Assembly: GCA_019058275.1 (NCBI GenBank)
Contig: JAHLVW010000062.1
Coordinates: 62,001 to 126,000 of the forward strand
Source of the DNA: Candidatus Heimdallarchaeota archaeon
GTDB taxonomy: Archaea; Asgardarchaeota; Heimdallarchaeia; JABLTI01
Direction of reading: 5' to 3'
DNA: 64,000 nt
The translations under genes and the position numbers were made by a program. The notes below the pieces were generated by a model. The model was given only the letters and a program-made list of their open reading frames with translations. It searched no databases and was not told the DNA's origin. How positions within the stretch are numbered: position 1 is the stretch's first letter; the number at the start of each line of letters is the position of its first letter. Below, in pieces: positions 49,183 to 58,572 of the stretch.

Positions 49183-50757
49183 TTATTCATTTCTAATTGT
49201 TATATCTCCAGAAAATGTTGCAATGTTATAGATATATTGAATGGTTTTCTCATCGAAATTTGCTGTTTTGTAGTATTCTTGTTCATTTGGTAAAACAATA
49301 TTTCCAGTAGTTGTATCTGTAGTGACTTCCACTCCAACATCTAATTCGCTCATTAAATAACTAATATCAATAATGCCAGATGAAGAATCAATATCAAAAG
49401 TTGCTGTATGATTAATCAATGGAATGGATTCTGGATAAAGATCTAAAACAATATCACCTGAAAAGGTCTCAATAATCCAAGAAATATTATTGTAAAAGGT
49501 TACGCCAATACAATTTACAGTTATAGAACCTGAACTACTATCTAATGCTATATCGCTAAGATAAATATCAACAAACTCTTGGAAATCAACTATTATATCA
49601 TCTGAAAATGTAGTAATTATTAAATCAGAAGCATTAAAGATACTTGAATGGTCAATACCAAAATTAATGTGGCCTGAACTTGAAGAAATTGTGAAATCAT
49701 CTAAATTTATATCAGTGTTATCTTCAAAAACAATTTCAATATCACCTGAAAATGTTTCAGCGATGAAGCTTGTTGAATCAAAATTTAAACAATGAAGGGA
49801 ATAAAAGTCAATACTTCCAGAGCTAGTTTTTAATTTGAAGGTTGAAGTGATGATCTCTGCATAAGATCCTATTTGCATTTCAATATCTCCTGAAAAAGTT
49901 TCAATAGTAAAGTTAAGGGAGTTCACAAGGAGATTATTAGATGCAAAGAAATTAATCCTGCCTGAGCTAGAGTAGATTGATACTGCAGCATTTGTAGTGA
50001 TATTTGTGTATGCTCCTAGATTGACATCAATATCACCTGAAAATGTTTCAATATCTAGTTTCCTGATTTCAACATTAGGAGTATCAATCATGCTAATATC
50101 AATATAACTTGAAAATGATTTCAAATTATATTCAATTGCTATTGCTGGATTTATAGTTATATAGAGCTCATGACGAATTGAAGTTTTGTCCCAATAATTA
50201 AATTCATCTTCAGCAAAGGAAATTGTTGTTCGATTGTTAATCATATTTTCTGAAAAGGACTTAGCATCAGTGATGTTAGCTTGGGATTGACCATAAACTT
50301 CAATGGTGACTGATAAAAGAGTGGATAAACTATTATCATGTTTTATTCTTATGTCCCCTTGAAACATATCCAGATTTAATTCGATAATCTCTGTTGTTTC
50401 AGAATGATATGTGTAGTAAAGATCACCCATGTAGTAATAGGTCTGGGTACTTCGAGTTGAAAAGTAAACAATAGGTGTAATTATCCCTATTGATGTAATT
50501 ATTATAAAACTAATAATTAAGATGGAACTTAGTTTCCTTCCTTGAATCTTCTTAGGTACAGGTTCATAATCAGTAATGGGTTCTTGATGTAGTTTCCTTT
50601 TTTCTTCAGTAGATTCTTTTACTTCCTCAATGATTCCACCACAATTATGACAGAAACGTGAATTATCATCTATTCTTGCTCCACAATTTTTACAATATCT
50701 CATGAAAACACCAATTTTGTCTTTAGTTACTACTGGAGTAGTGACATATATATACAC
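49183..50757 (-). CDS. Zinc-ribbon, TM-anchored protein with DUF4097-like beta-solenoid repeats
   Basis: RYCKNCGARIDDNSRFCHNCGG, TM ILIISFIIITSIGIITPIVYFS, alternating TFSGDI and SSSGxI turns; likely start Met19 (about 50703). Confidence 0.7.
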   Translation of the reverse strand: MYIYVTTPVVTKDKIGVFMRYCKNCGARIDDNSRFCHNCGGIIEEVKESTEEKRKLHQEPITDYEPVPKKIQGRKLSSILIISFIIITSIGIITPIVYFSTRSTQTYYYMGDLYYTYHSETTEIIELNLDMFQGDIRIKHDNSLSTLLSVTIEVYGQSQANITDAKSFSENMINNRTTISFAEDEFNYWDKTSIRHELYITINPAIAIEYNLKSFSSYIDISMIDTPNVEIRKLDIETFSGDIDVNLGAYTNITTNAAVSIYSSSGRINFFASNNLLVNSLNFTIETFSGDIEMQIGSYAEIITSTFKLKTSSGSIDFYSLHCLNFDSTSFIAETFSGDIEIVFEDNTDINLDDFTISSSSGHINFGIDHSSIFNASDLIITTFSDDIIVDFQEFVDIYLSDIALDSSSGSITVNCIGVTFYNNISWIIETFSGDIVLDLYPESIPLINHTATFDIDSSSGIIDISYLMSELDVGVEVTTDTTTGNIVLPNEQEYYKTANFDEKTIQYIYNIATFSGDITIRNE

Positions 50758-50869
50758 CTTTTTCTATTCAAAATTGGAAAAAATATGGTTCAAATAGAAA
50801 TTTCCATGATAAATGTAAATTAGTTTCAAAGTTTCCTCTTTTAAACCTCTAAATTGTAATTAGTAATAT

Positions 50870-51280
50870 TTAATCTGGTTTTTCCTTTAAGTGTTGTATT
50901 TTTTTTACTATTAGCTCTAAATCTTCATGATATTTAGGAATCTCCATAGCTAGTGCTTTTAATAGAAGTAATTTCTCTAATGATATAATCAAATAATTTT
51001 CTTTTACTATTGCATTTTGATTTAGATCAAAATAATTATGCCAGCGTATTGTCTTCCAAATCTCGAAATCATAGATACAGACACCTTTGTCTCCAAAAAT
51101 ATCTTTTAAATTATTAGGGTATTTTTTAGCTAATTGAACATAATCATCTTTTATAACAATAATATCATTATCATTTCCTGCTTTCCTTAAACCATAATAT
51201 TCCATTGCTTTTCCTCCAACTAGCAATGGTTTCTTGATGAATTTGTAGTTTAATATTTCAAGGTTTAATTCCATCATCAA
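50870..51280 (-). CDS. Nucleotidyltransferase-like protein (MNT/AbiEii-like fold, tentative)
   Basis: KKPLLVGGKAMEYYGLRKAGNDNDIIV (GG.A..yGLR...D.Di.v pattern) and helical tail SLEKLLLLKALAMEIPKYHEDLELIVKKI; start overlaps the stop of the upstream gene. Confidence 0.45.
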   Translation of the reverse strand: MMMELNLEILNYKFIKKPLLVGGKAMEYYGLRKAGNDNDIIVIKDDYVQLAKKYPNNLKDIFGDKGVCIYDFEIWKTIRWHNYFDLNQNAIVKENYLIISLEKLLLLKALAMEIPKYHEDLELIVKKIQHLKEKPD

Positions 51281-51978
51281 TCCTCAGTTGATCTTAACAT
51301 ACCTATCATTTGCTTCAAATCATTTGGATTGTCAAGAATTTCTATTAATGCTTTTTCTGGGTCTTTTTGATTTTCTAGAAATCTTGTTGTTAACATTAAA
51401 AGATCTCCTTTAAAACCAATAACTCCATGAATAGGCATTCCACCTATGCTTGAAACTTCTTTTACAGCAATATGATCTGCAGGTAGTGTAATTACTTTAT
51501 CTGATGTCGATTCCTCAAATGCTATTGTTTTGCATGGAAGATTTTCATCCCAGTTACCTAAAGCTGTCAAATAGCTTTTACCAAGTGCTAAATATATGAA
51601 ATCAGGATTCTCTTTCTCGATAATTTCTTGATAATCATTAGGGATAGTTAGCATATTTGCACGGTTGATAAGCTCTTCTTTTCTCATTTCAGTGAAACTG
51701 CATTCATATGGTGGCATCATATCATTTTCATTAACGATACCAAATCCTGCAGATACAATATAGTATCCAACATCAAACATTTTTCTCAAATGTCTTACAG
51801 CAGCATTTACACTGATATTAAGTGAACCTCGATACATGTCTTTAGCTTTATGCTTTTCTGTAAAATTCGGTAGATAAGCTTTTCTCATTTCCTTGGAACT
51901 GATTTGTTGACATGTAGGTTGATTTGGATAGGAAACTGCTTTTCTCTTGCTACATGAAGCGAATACTAGTATTTTCAT
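51277..51978 (-). CDS. DUF6884/YaaA-like CSKxK-motif protein
   Basis: FASCSKRKAV...KAKDMYRGSLNISVNAAVRHLRKMFDVGYYIVSAGFGIVNENDMMPPYECSF. Confidence 0.55.
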   Translation of the reverse strand: MKILVFASCSKRKAVSYPNQPTCQQISSKEMRKAYLPNFTEKHKAKDMYRGSLNISVNAAVRHLRKMFDVGYYIVSAGFGIVNENDMMPPYECSFTEMRKEELINRANMLTIPNDYQEIIEKENPDFIYLALGKSYLTALGNWDENLPCKTIAFEESTSDKVITLPADHIAVKEVSSIGGMPIHGVIGFKGDLLMLTTRFLENQKDPEKALIEILDNPNDLKQMIGMLRSTED

Positions 51979-51984
51979 TTTTAT

Positions 51985-52851
51985 TTATACACCCGTTTCT
52001 TTATTATGCAGATCTAGCGTCGAGGTTACTAAATCTACTAGTTTCCTTGCAAAAGGATTATCCATATTAATACTAAATAAGTGCTCATTGGCAATAGTTC
52101 TTTTTACCTTTACTAATTCTTGTATATCTAATTCTTCCAAATAAGAGTTTACCATCATTAGAGGTATTTTCACTTCATTTGACAATTCTTGTGGAGAGAG
52201 TGTTTTCTTCGTAGCTAGTAAAGTAAAGATGGCTAGTCGATTTCTATTAGAGATGATTTCAAGTTTAGCTGGTTCCATTTTTACTTTATCATATACTTTT
52301 TTCTCTTTTTTCACTCGATCTAATGCAAATTGTTTTGCTCGTTCTAGTGCCTTTTCACTATTTTCTACAAGATAGACTAGTTGTAATGAACGCATTTTCT
52401 GAAATGTTGTTTCTAATGATGTAAAAACTTCAGATGAAACTCCACCAGCTTTTGAGTATATCACTACATGAATTCCTAAATCCACTGCAAGAGATATTTG
52501 TATCCTTGTTTCGTTTCCCCCACCAATTGCAATCAAACAGTCACAAGAATAGACAAATGACCAGCTATATTCACTTCCGATTATTGTTGTAGCAACTGTT
52601 ACATGAGAATCTTGATTCCCAACATCTTTGTAGTTTCCTGGAACAATATTAACATTTATTCCTCCAGCATCATTGACTCCTTTTGTAATAGCTTCTGCTA
52701 CACCTGTTGCTCCACTTACAAGAACTGCTATATTCAATGTTCTTCCTAAAGCAAAACCCAATTTGTATGAGAAATCCCAAGTATCCTTATCTTGTTCATT
52801 ATTCATATCAAGTGTTTTGCTGCCTACAACAGATATCTGAAGTTTTCTCAT
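51985..52851 (-). CDS. SLOG (LOG/TIR-like Rossmann nucleotide-sensor) domain protein with C-terminal winged helix
   Basis: ISVVGSKTL...LGFALGRTLNIAVLVSGATGVAEAITKGVNDAGGINVNIVPG...SCDCLIAIGGGNETRIQISLAVDLGIHVVIYSKAGG; wHTH ISNRNRLAIFTLLATKKTLSPQELSNEVKIPLMMVNSYLEELDIQELVKVKRTIANEHLFSI. Confidence 0.7.
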   Translation of the reverse strand: MRKLQISVVGSKTLDMNNEQDKDTWDFSYKLGFALGRTLNIAVLVSGATGVAEAITKGVNDAGGINVNIVPGNYKDVGNQDSHVTVATTIIGSEYSWSFVYSCDCLIAIGGGNETRIQISLAVDLGIHVVIYSKAGGVSSEVFTSLETTFQKMRSLQLVYLVENSEKALERAKQFALDRVKKEKKVYDKVKMEPAKLEIISNRNRLAIFTLLATKKTLSPQELSNEVKIPLMMVNSYLEELDIQELVKVKRTIANEHLFSINMDNPFARKLVDLVTSTLDLHNKETGV

Positions 52852-52950
52852 GGATAGTAGACAAGAAACAAAGTATTTGTTTTTTTCGATTGAGATAGTT
52901 TGCTATTCTAATTATGGATTTATAAGGACAATTGATTAATACTTGATGAA

Positions 52951-52967
52951 TGTTAGTTTGTCTAACA
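52951..52967. promoter_or_regulatory. Inverted repeat in the divergent SLOG/HD promoter region
   Basis: TGTTAG-TTTGT-CTAACA, 31 bp upstream of the HD gene ATG. Confidence 0.3.
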
Positions 52968-52997
52968 AAATTAAAAACATAATTTACAGGGATTAAA

Positions 52998-54320
52998 ATG
53001 ATAGTTCGAGATCCTGTCCATGGTGACATTAAATTCACTGAAAATGAAGCTCAAGTTATTGATTGTCTAGAAGTTCAAAGACTACGTGGTGTCAAGCAAT
53101 TAGGTACAACCTACTTGGTCTATCCAGGAGCATTACACACAAGATTTGATCATAGCTTAGGAACAGCTTACTTGTCCAAAATTATCATACAAAACATCAG
53201 AAAGAATGGATTTGAGATCGATAATGAAACAGAAGAACTTGTTTCAATTGCAGGAATAATACATGACATTACACATGTGCCTTATGGTCATACCTTTGAA
53301 GATGAAAGAAAAATCTTTCAAAGACATGACAAAAGTGATAATTTTAAAAATATTCTAGCAAGTGGACAGATTGGTGATTTATTAAATCAATTGGGTTACG
53401 AAACTAAATTGCTAAAAATGCTAACCCAAAAAGAAGATCCTACAATAAAATCCCGGGAAGATCCCTGGATGGGACAGATAATTAATGATACTATCTGTTC
53501 AGATTTACTAGATTATATTAGAAGAGATTGTTATTACACAGGCATTAACAAGAATTATGATAATCGAGTATTCAGCTATTTCATTGTTGAAGATGGAAAA
53601 TTAGTTCTTAATTTTGTGAAAAACAAAATGGAACGATCTGATGCCAGATCTGAAGTTCTTCATCTTTTACGATTAAGGTTCTTCCTTACTGAAAGAGTTT
53701 ATTTCCATCATGCAAAACTATCCTCTGGAGCAATGATCTCAAAAGCTGTAGAATTAGCAGTAATAGCTGGTCAACTTACTCGAGAAGGGCTCTACAAGTT
53801 AAATGACTGGACGTTATTTAGATTCCTAATAGGTGAACCAGATCCAAAACCAGTTGATTCTCCAATTCGCAAACTGATAGAACGTGTTCAAAACAGACAA
53901 TTATTAAAACGTGCTTATGTCCTATCAAGCGCAACCTTAAGTTCTAGGAAGAGTCGTGAGGATTTCATTCAGAAATTTAATCCACCAACAAATGAAAGAG
54001 AACAAGTAGAAGATATGATTATTGATCGTCTAAAAAATATTACAAAAGATAAAACCATCAATAAAGCAGATGTCATTATTCATTGTTTAAGCTCATCTTC
54101 CCTGAAGGAAGCAGAGGTTTTAATCAAAAACAAAGAGAGAAAAATTGTTCAACTTAATGTACGTCCCCATCCATCAGCTGATATTAAGGTTATTGAGGAT
54201 GCTTATGAAGATTTATGGCGTATGTATGTTTTTGCTAATCCTAAATATGCTAAAGAAGTAGGAAAAATATGTGAAGAAACCTTCGGACGAGATAATGAAT
54301 ATTCACCCAAAAAAATGTAG
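52998..54320 (+). CDS. HD-domain phosphohydrolase, SAMHD1/dGTPase-like
   Basis: VRDPVHGDIKFTENEAQVIDCLEVQRLRGVKQLGTTYLVYPGALHTRFDHSLGTAYL, GIIHDITHVPYGHTFEDER, DLLDYIRRDCYYTG. Confidence 0.9.
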   Translation: MIVRDPVHGDIKFTENEAQVIDCLEVQRLRGVKQLGTTYLVYPGALHTRFDHSLGTAYLSKIIIQNIRKNGFEIDNETEELVSIAGIIHDITHVPYGHTFEDERKIFQRHDKSDNFKNILASGQIGDLLNQLGYETKLLKMLTQKEDPTIKSREDPWMGQIINDTICSDLLDYIRRDCYYTGINKNYDNRVFSYFIVEDGKLVLNFVKNKMERSDARSEVLHLLRLRFFLTERVYFHHAKLSSGAMISKAVELAVIAGQLTREGLYKLNDWTLFRFLIGEPDPKPVDSPIRKLIERVQNRQLLKRAYVLSSATLSSRKSREDFIQKFNPPTNEREQVEDMIIDRLKNITKDKTINKADVIIHCLSSSSLKEAEVLIKNKERKIVQLNVRPHPSADIKVIEDAYEDLWRMYVFANPKYAKEVGKICEETFGRDNEYSPKKM

Positions 54321-54335
54321 TTTAGTTATTGAATG

Positions 54336-55274
54336 CTACTTGTCTATCTTTCTGTCAATATCATTGTAGAGATCATTAAGGTGTATTTTGTATTTACCTA
54401 AATTTCCACCAAAATTACCTGCAGATATTTTCAGAACACCTTTAGATTTTACACCTACTTTTATTGCTAAACTCATAGCTTGTTTGACATCAACCATTGT
54501 TAGACCATTAATAACAATTTCAGGAATGCTAACAACACCCTCAGGAACAAGGCTCTCATCAATTTCCGTTCGCAAAGATGGACAGTATTGATGATTAGTT
54601 GTAGGTCCAATTTCAGGATGAGGTTGTCCTTTATAGACAGTTTTCGATCCTGCAGAGCAGATAGCGAAAGGAGTAACGATATTTTCTACATGTATTAAAG
54701 TATCAACTATTTTCTTACCAACTTTTAGGGCATTTTTCTCAGAATCGCACATCAACCAGATATTTCCACCAGATATGCCTGTTGTGTAACCAACATGACG
54801 TTCTATAAACCAATCACCCATCATTAAAGGGATTTTTATCATCTTACGATCAAATAATTCAACATCAGATTGGTAAACATCACCACAATAACCGACATTT
54901 TCCATTAAATCAAACTTGTCTTTAGATTCCAAGGCATTAAACACAGTTGTTGTGGGGATTACTAAAATACCTTGTCTAATTCTCAAACCAAGTTCTTTGT
55001 AGAATTTCTTCAAACTTTTCTCAGGATTTTCTGGATTCCACTCACCCCAAATCTGAGCAATAAAACCTGGGTTTTTATCGGGTGTTTTATCTCCTTGCAA
55101 CCATCGTTCTAAGCCTGCTTCTGTACGTCCTACAACTATTGATGGTAGTGCAGTACTTTGTGCTACTGTATAGTGCATAAGCTCTTCATCGCGAAGTGTT
55201 ACTAACAATCGAGTAACTATTCCTTCAAAAGCTTCGCAGTAAGTGTCTTCTATTTCTACTCCTTCAAGCATCAT
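54336..55274 (-). CDS. ftr: Formylmethanofuran:tetrahydromethanopterin formyltransferase (Ftr)
   Basis: GVEIEDTYCEAFEG, GDVYQSDVELFDRKMIKIPLMMGDWFIERHVGYTTGISGGNIWLM, YCPSLRTEIDESLVPEGVVSIPEIVINGL, VLKISAGNFGGNLGKYKIHLNDLY. Confidence 0.9.
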   Translation of the reverse strand: MMLEGVEIEDTYCEAFEGIVTRLLVTLRDEELMHYTVAQSTALPSIVVGRTEAGLERWLQGDKTPDKNPGFIAQIWGEWNPENPEKSLKKFYKELGLRIRQGILVIPTTTVFNALESKDKFDLMENVGYCGDVYQSDVELFDRKMIKIPLMMGDWFIERHVGYTTGISGGNIWLMCDSEKNALKVGKKIVDTLIHVENIVTPFAICSAGSKTVYKGQPHPEIGPTTNHQYCPSLRTEIDESLVPEGVVSIPEIVINGLTMVDVKQAMSLAIKVGVKSKGVLKISAGNFGGNLGKYKIHLNDLYNDIDRKIDK

Positions 55275-55368
55275 GAGATGAAACCTTCACTATTTATCCA
55301 TGTGCAATAATGTCATTGAAAAAGATTTTGCTGGTAAAAAATGTTGATTGGTAAAATGAATTTAATTT

Positions 55369-56139
55369 CTAGTTTGTTTTTGGTTTTAGTAATCCAATAA
55401 ATTCTGCTTCCTCAGCTATATTATCGACTGTTATTGGATCATATTTCTCAATTAAATGAATGGAATTTGTTCCATAGATTAAATTATCTCGAGCATTATG
55501 AAACATTGCTTTAGTATCTTCCAGATCCTTCTCTTCAACTAAAGTGTCTTTTGGTAAACCAACGCATAGTAACGGTATCTCTGGTTGAAGTACACATTCA
55601 GCTGTTCCCAATTTTTTTAATGTTAAATTATACTGCTTATGTATTTTTTTAGCACCATCTCTCTTGAGGAATTTAAACAATACAAAATAAGTGTCAAATG
55701 TCTTCTTACGTCAAATAAACATTGTTATTGGAAATGCTAAGACTAAGAGGAAAGCAAAAATCCATAAGAAGAACCATGGAAAGCTCATCATAAATTTCAA
55801 ACCAGCATCCTCTTTAATTCTCTTTGATGAACCAATGAGTACGACCTCTTGTAAACCAGGTACCTTTTCTCTATTCATCAATTCAATAATTAAACTGCCA
55901 CCTAAACTATGACCACACAAAACAAAAGGTTCCTTTTTTGGCAAATTAGCTTTAAGTTTAACTAAATGAGAATCACTATCAGTACATGTTTCATCCCATC
56001 TAATTACCTCTACATTATCTTCACCAAATCTCTTGAGATAATCAGGATATTCTCTTCCAGAACCACCAAATCCAGTTGCAATTATAACTCTAGAATCACA
56101 TTTAAGTAGTACATGTTCTTTTCCAGCTTCTTTTCCCAA
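55369..56139 (-). pseudogene. Alpha/beta hydrolase interrupted by an in-frame TGA (55711-55713)
   Basis: ORFs 55711..56139 (VIIATGFGGSG, LCGHSLGGSL nucleophile elbow) and 55369..55680 (IPLLCVGLPKD..., NSIHLIEKYDP catalytic-His-like) share the same frame; open readthrough RKKTFDTYFVLFKFLKRDG. Confidence 0.65.
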
Positions 56140-56215
56140 ATTCTCTTCCTCATATGGTTAGTTTAAGTTATAAATTCATATAATTGATACTGGTTTTGCT
56201 TTTATGATTTCATTA

Positions 56216-57523
56216 TCATCTTTTGTTTTTTGGTTTTCTTCGCATGTTGTATTTTCTCGCCATTTGCATAGAGTTGATCATTGGTTCAATTTCAACATCT
56301 GTTTCTAATTGGCCAAGCATATTATCATCAATAAATAACGGATTTTCTGCATACATTGTACCTGCAAATAAATCTGGAGTATACTCTCTTCCTCTCCATG
56401 TTATCTTCTTTTTTATCACAAGTTCTAAAGCAGAAACACCAAGTAATATGCAAAAAAATACGAATACGATTGGATAAAACGTATATGTAACCCACTGATG
56501 TGCTCCTTTTTTATTCCAATAGATGAAAACAGACAAACCACATAGAACATAGGCTATCGAAGTTACAAGTATATATGGCCAAGTTGCATAGTTTGCTGCT
56601 AAACCTACAGCAACTGGTGCAAGCATACCCCAAAGGTACCAAAGTAATGCTCCAGTAATATTTCGTGGATGAGTCAATTTTGTACCTGGAAACAAGCATT
56701 TCTTCCAACCATTCCAACATTGTTTTGGAGAATCTGGATACATTCTTGTGTACACAAATTTTGTACCATCTATGAAGAATAATCGTTTTAATTTTGTTTT
56801 AACAACCCTTGCTAAGGCAAGATCCTCAACAATAGAACCCTTTAAAAATTCATGACCACCAAATGCTTCATAATCTTTACGTTTAAATAACATGTATTGA
56901 CCTGAAGCAGTATAGCTTTTGGGTTTATTTGGATTGTTAACGCTGTTTTTACCACCATATGTTAAATTTGAAGCAAAATAAAATACCGGATTGATACTTT
57001 CCCACCAGCTTTTGATACGCTGGAAAGGAAATACACTTACTAATGCTGCATTTCTTTCCAATGCAACTTTCATGAAATGTTTTAATGAATCTGGTGTATG
57101 TTCTGTATCTGCATCTGCAAAAAGCAAATAGTCTCCTTTTGCTTGCTGATATCCTAGATGGCAACCATAGTTCTTACCAATCCAGCCTTGAGGTAAGGTT
57201 TCATCTACAATTACTTTATCAATAAATGACTTAGCCATCTCTATAGTTCTATCACTTGATCCTCCATCTGAGACAATTATTTCAAATTTAGAGTAATTAA
57301 GCTCTTTCAATGACTGTAAACAAACAGCGATATTATTCTCCTCATTGTAAGTAGGAACAATGATACTTACAAATGGTTGTTCAAAATCATCATCTAGTGG
57401 AGTTCTAGGTAAGATGCCCTTTCTACCACTAATAGTTAGAAAAAAATAGAATAATGAAAAAAATACTAGCACAGCATATATGCTGCCAGCTATAATTAGG
57501 AATAGTGTGATTACTGATGCCAT
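56216..57523 (-). CDS. Membrane-associated GT2-family glycosyltransferase
   Basis: FVSIIVPTYNEENNIAVCLQSLKELNYSKFEIIVSDGGSSDRT, DYLLFADADTEHTPDSL, SIVEDLALARVVK; TM segments at both ends. Confidence 0.9.
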   Translation of the reverse strand: MASVITLFLIIAGSIYAVLVFFSLFYFFLTISGRKGILPRTPLDDDFEQPFVSIIVPTYNEENNIAVCLQSLKELNYSKFEIIVSDGGSSDRTIEMAKSFIDKVIVDETLPQGWIGKNYGCHLGYQQAKGDYLLFADADTEHTPDSLKHFMKVALERNAALVSVFPFQRIKSWWESINPVFYFASNLTYGGKNSVNNPNKPKSYTASGQYMLFKRKDYEAFGGHEFLKGSIVEDLALARVVKTKLKRLFFIDGTKFVYTRMYPDSPKQCWNGWKKCLFPGTKLTHPRNITGALLWYLWGMLAPVAVGLAANYATWPYILVTSIAYVLCGLSVFIYWNKKGAHQWVTYTFYPIVFVFFCILLGVSALELVIKKKITWRGREYTPDLFAGTMYAENPLFIDDNMLGQLETDVEIEPMINSMQMARKYNMRRKPKNKR

Positions 57524-57815
57524 ATTATCGAATCTCCTGATTACAATATGCTAGATTTACCTTCTGCATACTTTTACTGATAAACTTCCTTTATTCTGTT
57601 TAATACCAAACCTATGCCCTTGAAGTTTATCACATTGTTGAATCTCTAAGAGTTTACTTAAGCAATTAGCAATTGCTTATTTATAATTTTTCAGTAATTA
57701 GATTCTTTGAGTAGATGTATTATTTTATGTTTATAAAATATTCTGAATAAAATTTCTTTATGATTAGAATTATAAAGAGAGGATTATAATTAGTTCAAAA
57801 GAGGAAGTATATGTT

Positions 57816-58514
57816 ATGTTTTCATTTGGTTTAAACTCAAGAAAGTGGATAAAATCTGCACAAAAAACTGAAAAGCAAACCAAAAACTATTCAAAAGTTG
57901 CTTATGATACTTGGACGAATGTAATTAATCACTATGATGTTGATATCAAGATTTTTCTTGAAGAAATTGCTGAAAAGAGAGCAGAATATGAGAACTCATT
58001 GGTTTTTATGGAAATGCTTGCCTTCATGAAAAGGTTGGCTAATGTTCAAAATCTAGCTGTTTGGGGATTCTATCACTCAGCACTATTAGAATTACGATTT
58101 CTTTTGGAAACAACTACTTTAGCCTTTTATTTAGATCATCAATTACCAAATACCGATACTGCTGAAAAGTTGAAATTAATGCAGAAGCACAAAGGTGAGC
58201 TTTGGGGTACGAGATTAAGAAGACGAGCATATATGTATGACAAGCCATTTGGTGAAGAAGTTGAAAAAGTTGTTCAAGCTATAAATAATTCCATAGATGA
58301 ATACATGGTAGATAAAACAGTTGAAATGTGGGAAGAATCCAGTTTACCATTTAGTGAAAATGACTTTAATGAATGTGTTTTTCATACGAAAAATGCAACT
58401 GCATTGATAATTAGGCATTTTACAAAAACATTATTCAATTTCAAATATAATGGTGAATTGATAGTTACTTACAAGGATGAAACTCAAACTGAAACAAAGC
58501 AATTGGAAGAATAG
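57816..58514 (+). CDS. Hypothetical helical protein
   Basis: Complete ATG ORF in a coding-like frame, no recognised motif. Confidence 0.5.
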   Translation: MFSFGLNSRKWIKSAQKTEKQTKNYSKVAYDTWTNVINHYDVDIKIFLEEIAEKRAEYENSLVFMEMLAFMKRLANVQNLAVWGFYHSALLELRFLLETTTLAFYLDHQLPNTDTAEKLKLMQKHKGELWGTRLRRRAYMYDKPFGEEVEKVVQAINNSIDEYMVDKTVEMWEESSLPFSENDFNECVFHTKNATALIIRHFTKTLFNFKYNGELIVTYKDETQTETKQLEE

Positions 58515-58572
58515 AAATCTAATTACATTTTGTAAAATTATGAAAAATCCTCGAATTTTTCTGACTTTTTAA

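Noticed and set aside
12615-55713. Genome-wide TGA reassignment suggested by two TGA-joined ORF pairs
   Set aside because: TGA ends several intact genes at their normal C-termini (GAPDH at 14322, DUF2229 gene at 39720, ABC ATPase at 44498) and the GTPase at 4332 ends TGA-TAG, so global recoding is not supported.
57660-57678. AAGCAATT-AGC-AATTGCTT hairpin in the intergenic region before 57816
   Set aside because: Short AT-rich stem with no T tract or clear position relative to a gene end; could occur by chance.
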